From assembly GCA_951802425.1 (NCBI GenBank), contig OX637794.1:1674001-1738000 (forward strand): a DNA stretch of 64,000 bases. The letters are read 5' to 3'. How positions within the stretch are numbered: the stretch's first letter is position 1; each line of letters begins with the position of its first letter. Positions 48,892 to 60,300 of the stretch are shown here, one piece after another. The notes under the pieces were generated by a model. It was not told where the DNA came from, did no database searches, and worked only from the letters and a program-made list of their open reading frames with translations. The translations under genes were made by a program, and so were the position numbers. The stretch comes from Clavaria fumosa (Eukaryota; Basidiomycota; Agaricomycetes; Agaricales; Clavariaceae).

Positions 48892-49899
48892 CTACTTCTT
48901 TGTTTCCACATCAATGCTTTGATTCTTCCATGCGCACAAGTGTTCTGATAATTTCCTCCATCGTTCGTCAACAAACGGAAGGTTCTGTATTCTTTTGAGA
49001 ACACGAGGCGCCAAGTAGCCTCTATTATTGTCCGTTGTATACCAAGCTTCACGAGGGAAAAGGGAATATACGTTAGTGGCATTCGACTACAGGGGCACGT
49101 CAGATGTGGAAGACGCACTGATGTCCTCCCGCCTTGTCGGGGCAGCTGCGAGTCGATCGACGCGGCCTTTGAGACAATCACGCAGGGAAAGCGCATTGTA
49201 GTATTTACAGATGACGAATCCGCCTTTGCTCTCGACGGCCTTGATCGCCGAGGCGGACGCACGAGAGGCCATGATATGTATTGGGGACTTGAGATACTTG
49301 GCGCCCTGCTAGTGACTCGAACCAGATCGATAGTGAAAGGAAATAAATGCGCACGTCTCCGAGTAGCTTCACGCCATCATGGACGTCGTGCACGCATCCA
49401 CTGAGGAGGAGCTCCCGAGCGGTGATGGGCTTTTCCGGGGATGAGGTGAGTCGGCCTTGATTGATCCAGTGTTGTATGCGATCCAAGTTCACAGGCTGCC
49501 ATGTCCGTGCGGTTCTGCGTGTTCCCAGCGGCGAGTAGCGTAGCGTTCAGCCAAGACCTGGCGGCGGAGTTGGTCCACACCACACTCACTGATTTACGAA
49601 GCCGCGTTTAGGAAACAGGCGAGTTATTGGCGTCTGACCGCCCTCAAAGCCGGCTTTTGGTTTCCCGTTTCCCGAGCGGGATTTCTGGCCCTTGTGCCCT
49701 CGACCTGAAGTGCCTCCGTGGTGCGAACCCTGCCCTCGACCGAGACGTTTTTGCTGTTTGGCGGAGAGACGACGTCAATTGTGTTTACAACTTCGTCATC
49801 CCCAGATGGCATTCGACTTACTGCGTGGCGTGACTTTGGGGCTGGCGATAGGCTCGCGAGCGTCACGCGGCTGACAGCCTGAGCGCGCGATGCGGACAT
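48892..49899 (-). CDS. MRPL10: Mitochondrial large-subunit ribosomal protein uL15m
   Basis: Four exons. The start at 49899 gives an Arg/Ser-rich, acid-free leader ([19 protein letters not shown]) suited to mitochondrial import. After the intron come the uL15 signature [39 protein letters not shown] and [12 protein letters not shown]. Then [14 protein letters not shown], a region with [14 protein letters not shown], and the fungal mitochondrial C-terminus [17 protein letters not shown], ending at a stop at 48892. The protein belongs to the 54S mitoribosomal subunit near the exit region. Exon joints between 49300 and 49050 were placed from frame and splice words. Nothing odd except the shortness of the first exon. 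Confidence 0.9.
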
Positions 49900-50538
49900 G
49901 AGAGGCACGTCTGCAGTGCAAGTTTGGCAAAGCAAATGGTACCAGTAAGCACGTGATTCAATGCTCTCTCTCCCAACCATGCATTATTACTTGACCTCAC
50001 GTCTTACTAGTCGTGTCCATAATTCCATCCCAACCATTGTCCCCTTTCCTTACTTCCTAAATACGAATCAGACATGGTGCTATGAAAATGGAAGGGCGCG
50101 ATATGGTGATGGGCCGAGCACCATTCGAAGGATGAGTTCGCAGCAAACGGGACGCGACAGTGAGGTTAAACAAGACGGATACGGGCCACGACAGTGGAGA
50201 CAGATATACAGACGGACAACCGTTTCCTGCCCACACGCTGACGGCTGACCATAAATGTGGTTTTGGTCGAGAGCAGTAGAGACTCAATCATATCGTGAGC
50301 ACGAACTTGACAAATATATTCCCCACCGCACATCGAGAGCGGCGTAGGGAAAGCGTTCCGTGACCGTACCACGGAGTCAGCTTCGAAAACGATTGAGTTT
50401 CTTCACCTTCCAAACGACGAGAGAGTGGCCTTGCTTCCTTTAACCAGTTTACACTGCCATCGACGGACGCTTGCGACTCTAAATTAGGCAAAAACTTTGA
50501 AAAAAGCGTTGAGGGTGCTGGTTGAGCGCTGGACAACC
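49900..50538. promoter_or_regulatory. Divergent region, MRPL10 / tRNA dimethylallyltransferase
   Basis: This 639 bp holds two promoters. Short open frames cross it, but none has a recognisable motif. Confidence 0.4.
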
Positions 50539-52390
50539 ATGGCGTTGCGACCGCTGATAGCGATTTGCGGGACGACTGGTGTAGGAAAGTCCAAACTTGC
50601 CATCGAACTTGCGTTGCGATTGTCTCAGCCATCCAAGGACCATGGCTGGCAAGGCGCAAGGATCATCAACGCCGACTCCATGCAAATCTACGCCGGGATG
50701 GATGTTATCACGAACAAAGTGCCCGAAACCGAGAGGCAAGGCATCGACCATCTGCTCATGGGCATCCGCCAGCCGGGCGAGCAGTACGTGGTCGGCCAGT
50801 GGGTGCAGGACGCGATGCGATTGGTTGGTGCAGCAGTGCCCCTCTCGTTCTCGTTTAACTCACGCGTCGCTATTGTAAGATTGACGAGACTCATGGGAGG
50901 AACCAGATACCCATCGTCGTCGGCGGGACGTCCTACTGGATACAACACCTCATCTTCCCTAACCGGCTTTCGTCAAACGTGGGCGAAGAAGCTCCCCAAA
51001 TCTCCCATACGTCGTTCTCGCCCAACCTCGCAGAATCTGTTCGCTTGCTCCCTCCCGAGCTTCGAGACCTCTTTTTCTCTCTTCCCGAGGAGCCGCCCCT
51101 CGCCGCGGATACAAAATCGGCGCTCTCTCTTCATCGTCTGCTCGCCGCCCTCGATCCAACCGTCGCGTCCAGGTGGCACTGGAGAGACACGCGGAAGGTC
51201 CTGCGCAGTCTCGTCGTGATCCGGCAGACTGGGCGTCAGAACAGCGAGTTGATCAGTAATCAGGCGGAGATCCCGTTGAAGCCGAGGTTGGTTGCTAGAC
51301 ACCCTCGCATCGCACCTCCCGCTCTGACCTAGACATTCACTTCAGATACCGCACCCTCTGCTTTTGGCTCTATGCTGCGCCGGCGGCCCTATACCCCAGG
51401 CTTGACGCTCGAGTAGACGAGATGGTCCAGGTGTGACGGTTTCATTCTCGCCAGCCCGACGTGACGGAGTTGATGAGACCCAACGCAGAATGGACTTGTG
51501 GACGAGATTCGCGCGCTGCGGGACCTGTCGACGAGCTTGCATGCTATGTCTCAAGATGAGAGCGGCTCGACTGCAGAGACAGATTATACGCTAGGGATCT
51601 ACCAATGCATTGGTCAAACCCGGTGATCATTGCAAAGTCGTCCCTGGTCCGCTGACGGGCATGTGTCCGCAGGGTACAAGGAATTTCACGACTACCTCAA
51701 CGCTACAGATCCGAGCCCCGCAGCGTTCGAGGAAGCGGTTGAACGCATGAAGCTGTCGACTCGCCGATATGCTAAACGGCAGGTCTCGTGGATCCGTAAC
51801 AAGCTGCTGCCAGCGATAAGTGCCGCGAACTCGCTTGCTGATGGAGATCCAGTCGTGCCTACGTTTCTTCTGGATGCGACTGGTACGATTTTCCTCTTCA
51901 ATCTCTTCGTTCTCGCATTTACATGTATTCTAGAATTGGATGACAAATGGACATCGAATGTCTGGAACCCCGCTGAAAAAATAAAACAAGGTGTGCGAAA
52001 GTGGTTCCCGCAGGTTTCTAGTGACTCTGATGTATCGCGTCAGATTTCCTGTGTAGCCATGAGTTACCAGATCCTTTGTCGCTATCGGACACTGCTCGCA
52101 ACCTGCTCTCTGTCAAGAACAAACCAATATCGTTTGTTTCATGTCTGCTGTGTCACTGGGTTTACTATTTTTAATGCTTTGTTTTCCTATGTTGCTTCAG
52201 GCCTACTGCCGTGCTGTCTCTGAGACGCAAAGTAGTGTGTCCGATCTGCACAGTCAATGAAGATGAGCCAGTGATGGTTGATGAAGCAGAGCAGTGGGAG
52301 ATCCACCAACGGACGCGGCTGCATCGGCGCCTTGCGGCCAAGCCCAAGGACGGTGACAAGAGGCAGGGGATTCAACATGTGGCATTTTAA
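50539..52390 (+). CDS. MOD5: tRNA dimethylallyltransferase
   Basis: About eight exons. MALRPLIAICGTTGVGKSKLA contains the P-loop. ARIINADSMQIYAGMDVITNK, PIVVGGTSYWIQHLIFPNRL, SRWHWRDTRKVLRSL and GIYQCIGYKEFHDYL are the family's catalytic and tRNA-binding blocks; RRYAKRQVSWIRNKLLP is the conserved late helix. The C-terminus carries a matrin-type C2H2 finger, CPICTVNEDEPVMV then H-x5-H in EIHQRTRLH, as in yeast Mod5 and human TRIT1. The enzyme puts an isopentenyl group on A37 of tRNAs that read UNN codons, in cytosol and mitochondria. The finger is reached through three short exons (EKIKQ-DFLCSHELPDPLSLSD, NKPIS-PTAVLSLRRKVV) that a simple frame search misses. Confidence 0.93.
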
Positions 52391-52487
52391 ACCAATACAG
52401 AACATTGTTACATCTTTCATCCTAGTATCTGTGTTTCGGGAAACAAGTGTTCAAAGCAAGCAACAAGGATGGCACAGCTACGATAGG

Positions 52488-54530
52488 TCAATCCTCCTCA
52501 GCCCAAAGAGGCAGCCATGATTCCCAGTCGTCCCACTCATCGTCAACATTGTCCTCCTCCGAGCCCCGATCGGGACGGGGGGGACGGCGGTGATGATCAG
52601 GTCGGGGGCAGAGTACCTTCGGGATAACATGCACGGCACCATTCCCACTAACCACATCGGAGAGGGCAGCGAAAGTACCACCTGCACCTTGGCGAGGCTT
52701 ATTCACGAGCACCTTGCTGACATACCGGGGCGGAACATGCGGGAGCGGCGAAGTAATCTTCAGCTTGACAATGTGCACATGCATTGGGGGATGGCCCTCG
52801 AGCAGAGTAGACAATGACAGGTCCCATTTGTAGATTGGGGAGATGTGGGGGAAATGCGGGCGGAAGAATGGGAGGGCTTCCGGCGCCAAGGAAGCAAGCA
52901 GAGGCACCCCGAGGCAGTACTCGCTGTTAAGCTCAGAGCCCCAGTCACCGAGGCTTGGGAGTTCGCATTGCCTCTCAAGCTCAGACGCATACTCGGCCAC
53001 CTCGTCATGGTTGGACGGTGGGAAGGTCCAATCCCAGCTGTCATCACAGCCACTTTGGGAAGGTGTGTGTGGAGACAGGAAGTTTGACCTGGAGTCGGTT
53101 GCTTTCTTTGTTGTGTCAATGATGTGATCTGGAGATGAGGAGTGGTCAATATTAATCAAGCTGGTCCCCTTCAATGGGTCGTATGAGATGGAACTATCAT
53201 ACCTGAGTGTACCACCACATTTGGTACGATATGATACTGCAATAGCTTTTTGAGCGCCCTGACGCCAAATGGTGAAAACAGGAACAGCCTCAGTTTCCGA
53301 GGTAGAGCTTTGAAGGCCTTGTTGGTTGGAGCGAAGAATGTCACCGCGGAAATGCCTTCAAGGTGACCCTTGCCTTCCTTGTCATGAACCCAATGAAGGT
53401 CAAGTGCTTGGGTGAGGCCAACACGCTGAAGAGCCGAAGTCTGCAAAAGATGAGATGAGCGACAGAAGCCTCCTTGAACAACAACAAGAAATTGCCTACC
53501 ACAAATGAGAAGACATCTGGGATTAAGAAGAGCTCCTGGAACACGGTAGGTGGAGGAAGCAAGGGATGATTGATAACGTGGATAATTCCTGGTGAAAAGT
53601 TCAATTAGGGGACCAGTAAAAGAGGCGGCACTCACCATTCTTGGCTTTGACATCTGCTCTGACAACCTTAGCGAGGAAATTGACCATAAGACTGTGTAAG
53701 AGGGGGGAGGGAAAGGCTGAATGTACGCGAAGGCGCTGCGGCTCTCCGCCCAAGGCATGCCGGAACGCGAACGCAGTCCCGTAAGTGTGATTCTGTGCAA
53801 GTGTGCGCACATCCAGTGCCACAGCGGGAACAACGTGATACTGGAGAACGGCAGTGATGATCTTTTTGAGAACCTTCTTCCACTTCTCCTTGTCCTCGTC
53901 AGGCACATCGATGGAGGCTTCGAAGTATTCTAGCTCAGCGAAGAGCCCCGCCAGGTTGTGCTCTTCGAGTCCACTCGACACACCCAGAGATGCAGGGAGG
54001 CCCTGGTCAAAGTCAACACGAGGACGCTTGCCATGGGGTCGTTTCTTCAAGGCAAAATCCGGAACAGCGAAAAATGTGAGTCTACTCAGATTGGGGAAGA
54101 CATTCAATGATGATTCGCCTGTGGTATGAAAGGGTAAGAGGCAACTAACCTTGAGTCAGACTTGTTGAGGAGGTCAATAACATCGCTTCCGCTGAAGTTG
54201 ATCAGCCTGACAAGGCGAGAGAAACTGCCAGAATGCATTTTGTTACATAGTGAGGGTTTTAAGCAGAAAAAAGGCAGCGTACTGTGAATTACTGCTTAGG
54301 ACTTGGTAGATAGTACTGTTGGGGTTATCATCAAGCACGATTTCTGCGTCGTTCTGCGCGCCAACGCTTAGTCGAGGGTTGAACAGATTCTGATCTGCAT
54401 TATGGGGGACATGATAGGGGCGTTGGCTGCCAAGGTCACTGGTCAGTCTGGATGACGACCAGAAGAACGAGAGCGCAAGACCGCGACTGGAGAAGAGCAA
54501 GAACGTAAAGAAGTGCAGGTGGAGGAGCAT
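52488..54530 (-). CDS. Secreted protein with two fasciclin (FAS1) domains
   Basis: The start at 54530 gives a signal peptide (MLLHLHFFTFLLFSSRGLAL). The first FAS1 domain includes LTFFAVPDFALKK, KIITAVLQYHVVPAVALDV and an NHTYGTAF glycosylation-like site. After intron-split pieces (VNFLAKVVRADVKAKNG, IIHVINHPLLPPP), the second has SALQRVGLTQALDLHW, SAVTFFAPTNKAFKALP and KLLQYHIVPNVVVHS. The tail contains a third weaker block (PLPHVPPRYVSKVLVN) and ends in a very acidic stretch. FAS1 domains mediate adhesion and wall contact in basidiomycetes. No GPI signal is visible at the end, so it is probably secreted or wall-bound. It ends 97 bp from the convergent MOD5 stop. Confidence 0.85.
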
Positions 54531-54881
54531 GTGTGGGAGGACTCCGCAGCCGCAGCACAGGAGTTTCTCAATCAGATTTCGATGTCAGTTAGTATCACGT
54601 GAGTGGCAGTTATCACGTCATGTGATTGTCAATGTCGACCGACCCGCCTTGACAGCGTCCATTCCATTCGTTCGTCAAGCGATGAGCAATGCTCGACCGC
54701 TTCACCACCAAAGTTGAAACGCACGTCGGCGTGAAACACGAGGTAGGTCGCAGTGGTGGAGGGATGGCGTCTCTATGTTTCATGTCCAGCACAACGCGTC
54801 CCCTTCTCCCTTCGCGTCTCGCATTCATCCCTCTCTCTCTCTGTCCATTCCAGCGTTGAATAAGTCGTACGTCGTTCCCCC
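54531..54881. promoter_or_regulatory. Divergent promoter with CACGTG and ATCAC...GTGAT sites
   Basis: CACGTG lies at 54596-54601 and the near-palindrome ATCACGTCATGTGAT at 54612-54626. Such words resemble bHLH and CRE-like sites. They sit 65-100 bp upstream of the fasciclin start codon. Confidence 0.45.
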
Positions 54882-56843
54882 ATGCTTTGGCCACTCTTCA
54901 TCCAATTTGACTGTATGTTTTTGTTCTTTGATCAATTGCGACGTCAGCTATGGCGGCACTAACGTCGATATATTCGGCACCAGCGCCGACAACGTCGGCG
55001 CCAGCGTTGACAACGCCAGCGCCAGGGTTGACATCGTCGGCACGGACATCGACGCTGCCATCGACGTCACGGATAGTGACTTTTCCCGTCGACATACAGG
55101 GCTACCCTCTCCCACAGCTCTCATATTCAGACGGTAGTCCTTCCGCTTGCCCTTGATGTCAACTGATGTCGCTCAATTCACTCAGATCTTTCAACCCTTC
55201 TAAGCCATTCCTCCTCAGCTTTCGCTGTCACTGCAGCTTCAATAGCCCCTTCTGGCTTTCCTTCTAACCCCTTCACTTCCAGCTCCTTCCGTCCCGGCTC
55301 CTCCTTCCGTCCCGGCTCCTCCTCTCGTCCCACTTTTCTTCCCTCTATCCCTTCCGTCCCCCCTGGGCTCATCTCCCGGACTTTTCTTTCCTCCGGTCGT
55401 TTCCCTTCTTCTTCCTTTACATTTTCGAGAACGTCTAGTCTATTTTTCACTCCCTCCCCGACAGTCGCAACAGACCGCCCAACCAATCTTAGCATCACCA
55501 CCTCTAGCGTCCCCACCACCCGCACTGTCCCTACCACCCGCGCCGTACCCGTCACCCACAGCGTCCCCGTTGTGACCTCCACCATAGAATATCCTTATCC
55601 CACTGAGTCCATATCCTCACCCAAAAAGTGAGCCTACCCTTGTCAATAATTCGAACAACTAAACAGAAATTATGCAAATAGGTCATTAAGCTCTGGGGGT
55701 ATAGCAGGTTTAGCCGTCTTTGGTGTAATCGTCGTGGCCGCCGGGACCTGGGGCATTATCTTTACACTGCGTCGCTACCTCACCCATAAACAACAAATGG
55801 CGGCGGCGAGGCCCAGACCGGGGGGGAATACGTCGGATCAGGACTTGAATCGCCCCATAAGCTTGCTCACCGTCGCGACATCCAATCGCCCTGGCCCCGG
55901 AGCCGCTAAGCCCGGAGCCGCTAAGCCCCCACCCGCTGACATTATACCTACGAAACCCCCAACTCCACCTCCTGTAAAGGAGACGCAAGAACTCAAATCC
56001 CCTGTTACTACTGAGGAAACGCAAGAGCCCGCTCAGCCCGAAGAGCCCGCTCAGCCCGAAGGAGTTGGTGCAGACGATGCTCACCCTTGGCTGGGAGCCC
56101 CCGTTCAATTTTTCAACAATATGGGAATTAACCATCCCGTTTATAAACTGCGTAATGGAGAGCGCGTTTGGTTTTACGATGGAGGGCTCTATTATTATGA
56201 CACTGGATATCCTGTTCCACAAAGCATTATCTCCCCTCTTTCGAATCAGCTTGCCGGAGGGCCATTTCCTCCTGCAGGACCTCCCAGATATGATAATCTG
56301 TTTCAGGGTGCGTGCAATACTTACTCAATGGCCTTGAGCGCGGGCTCGACAACTGATGGTCTGCTACAAGGGCCTCCGCAGGCGTATACAGGCATACCTT
56401 ACGCTCAAGGTATTCCAGATACGGGACAACCCCTGTATTATCCTGGGAACACGCATTTCGATCAGGTTTACGCTCCGCAAATGGAGCCGCTAGCGGCACC
56501 TTTTCCTTTGGAAACGAGGCAAGTGTATCCCGGGACTATCGTGCAACCGCCATATTACGAAGGCGTCATGCAGCAGCCGTTCCTTGAGCAACAGCCATTC
56601 CCTCAGCAGCAGCCATTCCCTGAGCAGCAGCCATTCCCTCAGCAGCAGCCATTCCCTGAGCAGCAGCCATTCCCTCAGCAGCACCCATTCCCTGGGCAGC
56701 AGCCATTCCCTGAACAGCAGCCATTCCCTGAGCAGCAGCAATTCCCTGAGCAGCAGCCATTCCCTGAGCAACAGCAGCAGCCATGGCCTCAGCAGCTCGT
56801 GCAACACTCGTATCCCCAGGGTGTGTTGCCGGCATATTTCTAA
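54882..56843 (+). CDS. Single-pass membrane protein with PFPEQQ repeat tail
   Basis: No family is recognised. Four exons join in frame. A Ser/Thr/Pro-rich ectodomain (APAPTTSAPALTTPAPG; then SSFRPGSSFRPGSSSRP; then TTRTVPTTRAVPVTHSV) leads to one membrane span, GGIAGLAVFGVIVVAAGTWGIIF, with the positive stop RRYLTHK. The cytosolic part is Pro-rich, has a tyrosine-rich patch (VWFYDGGLYYYDTGYP) and ends with about eleven PFPEQQ/PFPQQQ hexapeptides. The topology resembles fungal wall-sensor or SKN/Mid2-like membrane proteins, but that is inference. The start is weak: ATG 54882 (MLWPLFIQFD) joins by a GTATGT...GTCAG intron to SMAALTSIYS. The signal peptide is not convincing. Confidence 0.65.
56577..56774 (+). 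repeat. 18-bp tandem repeat coding PFPEQQ
   Basis: Eleven near-identical 18-bp units follow each other, of the form CCATTCCCTGAGCAGCAG. They code PFPEQQ or PFPQQQ, with single changes to PFLEQQ, PFPGQQ and QFPEQQ, and end at a degenerate PWPQQ. All six frames stay open because the unit is a multiple of three. Copy number is likely variable. Confidence 0.9.
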
Positions 56844-57318
56844 TAAGACGGCAGTTGGATCTAGCGAGACGGAGATTAATGGTGAAATTGAACAGTTGTG
56901 GTTCACTCGCGGCTGTGGGAGATACGGGTTCTGTAATTACCCCGCTCGAGCTGCCTCGGAACCATCGTTGTTTTTCCTTACTTACTTATTATTTATTTAT
57001 TTATTTATCCATGTGACCGTGTTTTTTTTTTCGAAGTTGAGCCACGTGCTAATCTGCCACAATTTGTAAATAACAGCAAATCAGTGGCACGAATCCTGCC
57101 TTTGCAAGTCCTTATCCTAAGTCTTGCAAACCGCTTTTCCTCCTTTCACCATCACCATCTCCTGTTCCTTTTCGCCAACGGATCCACCTTCTGTTTTTCT
57201 GTTTTTATCCCTCTTTTTTTTTTTCTCTTTCTCTTTCATCTCTTTACCTTTTCTGCGCCGGCGTTGTTGCGCTTAGCCAATTGCCTCAGTCTTTCCCCTG
57301 CGCTTTCGTTCATTGTCC
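56844..57318. other. Intergenic region upstream of the DYRK kinase
   Basis: Contains an ATTT-type run (about 56985-57008), T and C/T tracts from 57205 to 57245 and the kinase promoter. No gene is seen. Confidence 0.45.
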
Positions 57319-60300
57319 ATGTCCTCGACTCCTTCTTCGCGTCTATCCGAAGCACTCGGCGACAGGGACCCTGACAGGAAGCCTATAACCCTTGTCTTAG
57401 AAATGCCTGTTCGCAACGCTCATGAACTTCGCAACCATGGCCCTGCACCTGACGCGCAACCATCCGAAGATCAGGCATCGAAGATCGCCTCTGTCTCTGA
57501 CCCAGAGCGTGTCAAGGCCTGTCCCCCTCATGCCCAGACCAACGACCCCACGTCGGAACCGGAGCCCGTCGTCACTCGTTCCACCTCTGCCACATCGTCT
57601 CTTGATCCGTATTATTTCGGTGCAATCTCGCCATACGACTCACCCGTACCTCCACTTCCGGATGCTTCTAATTTCAGTTCTCGGCTCGACATCTACGCTC
57701 ACAGAGATCCAATGACACCTCACAGAGATCCCGCCACTATCGACAGGCGAGGCCTCATCGGGGTCGGCGAGCTGGCTACTCCTCGCTGGGCGCATACACA
57801 CAGTTACAGTGAATTTGTTGAGAAGCCAGACGAAAGCCCACTCACGAGCAGCGATGGCTACGAAATAGTCTTGCCTGAAAAAGAGTGCGAGGTGCCGGAT
57901 AGTCCCTGGACGATTGAGGCGGTTGATGGCGAATCGGATGAGCGGGAGGAGGCAAGTCGTTCATAATCTTCAGATAGCAGTGGCTTATCGCGCGCCTCCT
58001 TTATAGTCACCTACAGATATCAGGCAAATACCACGCCGCATCCGCGCTCGCCCTTCAATAGCGGAGGAAAGCGGCGGCGAGGAGATCTTATATCCCAGGA
58101 AGGCTGACCTACTGAGGCAGCTCAGATTACCAGACTTGGTTAAACCTATAGCGGAATCTGCATTTCGACCTCCTTCCTCCCCCACGACGTCCGCACGTCC
58201 CCTTCTGAGTTTGAGTCCCCGCAAGGTGAAGAAGCGACCTTCAGAAGAGCAAGAGAAGGACGAAGCAGGTCAAATTTCTGCACGCCCTGGTGCAACGAAC
58301 CTCTCGAAAGACAAGAAGGAGGAAAAGTTATCGACTCGCAAACATCGCAGCTTGGGTGTTCCTCTGCCATCTAGTCCTTCGTTGCGAGAGAAGGGCAAGG
58401 AGCGACATCGCGAGAGTTTGGTCTCGGCGGCAACAGGGGCGCCGAAGCTGAGCTCTTCCGTCAAGCCGGAGCGCCACACAAGGCAGATGTCAGCCAGTTC
58501 CTCTTCATCGAATTACGGCGATATTCCCCACTCGAGGCGTGCGCACACGTCGGACTTCTCCCACTTGCCTCCGTCTCCATCATCTACCTCCATCCAGCAA
58601 ATACTGCGACACAACAGCAACCTCCAGACGTCCTCTCGCAACGTGTCACGCGAGCATACAGCCCAAGCCTCACCTAACGTTGCGCATTCCCTCCTACGAG
58701 GTACTCAAGAAGGGTGGTCTGGGTTAGATGACGAGGCCACTGCCGAAGCGCTCCGCAAATTGGATGGGTTGACTGGGAAAACTGCCCGTGCCAGGGCCAG
58801 CATGAGCAGCCTTCACCGTACTGGAAGCATCAGCCGACCTGGGACACCCTCTAGCAGAGTCGGGGTGCACTGGGAGGGTGTCGAGAGCGCAAAGATCGCT
58901 CGCAGAGATAGTGCGCGGTCCCGAGAGAGTGATACCAACGAGAAGGACCCCGAGGGTCAGCCGGTTCTTGGACTCGGATTAACGTTGCCAGCCCCTGATC
59001 ACGCGAAGGGAAGCAGCGACGAACATCATGTCAATACTTCTGGTCCTGAGAAGCCACATAAAAAATCAGGAACAGCCAGTGCCCGCTCAAGCTTTACGCC
59101 GAAACGAGCCTCAGCTTCGTCTACGACGTGCGCTAGCACTCCCACCACAACTTCCAGTTCGCGCGATTCTGGCTCACTCTCTATGTCAACTAATGCCACC
59201 TCAGTGTCGGCCACCTCGGGAAGGTATTCTGCTGGCAAGTTGAAACGGAATAGCGCAAGCAGCGACCTTTCCAGCACGCAATCGAGCGATGCTGCATCCC
59301 TCAAAGATCGCGTGGCTGCGCTTGCCGTCGCTGGCGAAATTTTAGAAGGCGAATTTGTACCACCTGTACCTCCTTTACCCAAGGACCTAACTAGCTTTCG
59401 TTCTCCGCCTGCTTCTACAACTGCGTTCACTTTCCCTCTCCCCGACGACATACGGAAGAGCAATGATAGCGATAAGGACCGCACCATGTCGCTCGAGGTC
59501 CCGCCTGCCGTGGGCACTTCTGGGGTTGTCCAACGACATAGTCTTCACTACACTCGCGGTCCGGAGTCTGCGCCTGCTGTTGTGAAAACACCATCAAAGA
59601 AGTGGAGCTTCTCGAATGCCCTTAACCTCATTTCCCACTCTCCCGCTTCTGCGTCTTCCAATGCTAAGTCGTCTGCGTTCCCCCTAACTCCACGTCCCTC
59701 GGGCACAGGGCAGCTAGTACGGCAGGCACAAACCAAAGATCTGAACCTCAACTCAGCAGTTTCTGCATCCTTACCTCCAAGAAGCCCCTGGTCGGCTAGA
59801 CTACCCGAAGCAATGACATCTGCTGGTTCGCTCGTCTCGATCTCGTCTGTCGGTTCTGCGAGCAATAGGAAGCCTTCTGTGCCGCCGGTCATCACCACCT
59901 CACAAACGTTAGATCCACATCATAGCATCACCCGGTCAGAAACAAGCTCGAGTGGAAGCACAAACCTTGCTACTTCAGTTCCCCCTGCGTTGCAATCTCC
60001 GCTTAGCCCTTCCTCCTCTCTGAGACGGGGCGCCTCTTCGAAGCGTCTCACGCCTTCTTCCATTCCGTTCTTCAGGCGTTCGTCTTCTCAGTCCATGCAG
60101 TTCCCACCGATGATGAATCCGGTCGCTCCGCCAGCCTCTCCAACGCCATCTTCTGGACGGCCTCCCGTACCTGAACGTACCAAGGCAAGCACCACCTCTT
60201 CTCTACCAACTGAGAGCCTCCTTTCACCTGCTCGTCCTTCGGTACAGAAGAAATCGTCGGTCTTGAGTCTTGGTCTACCGTCCCTCCTGAAAGGCTCCAG

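Noticed and set aside
56566..56906. Two antisense and one shifted frame through the PFPEQQ repeat
   Set aside because: Repeat units of 18 bp keep every frame open; the sense frame continues into the membrane protein and the others do not.
57950..57957. GCAAGT as a third GC donor, at the end of DYRK exon 1
   Set aside because: Using GC would shift the frame; the GT two codon positions on (57956) joins correctly to [10 protein letters not shown].
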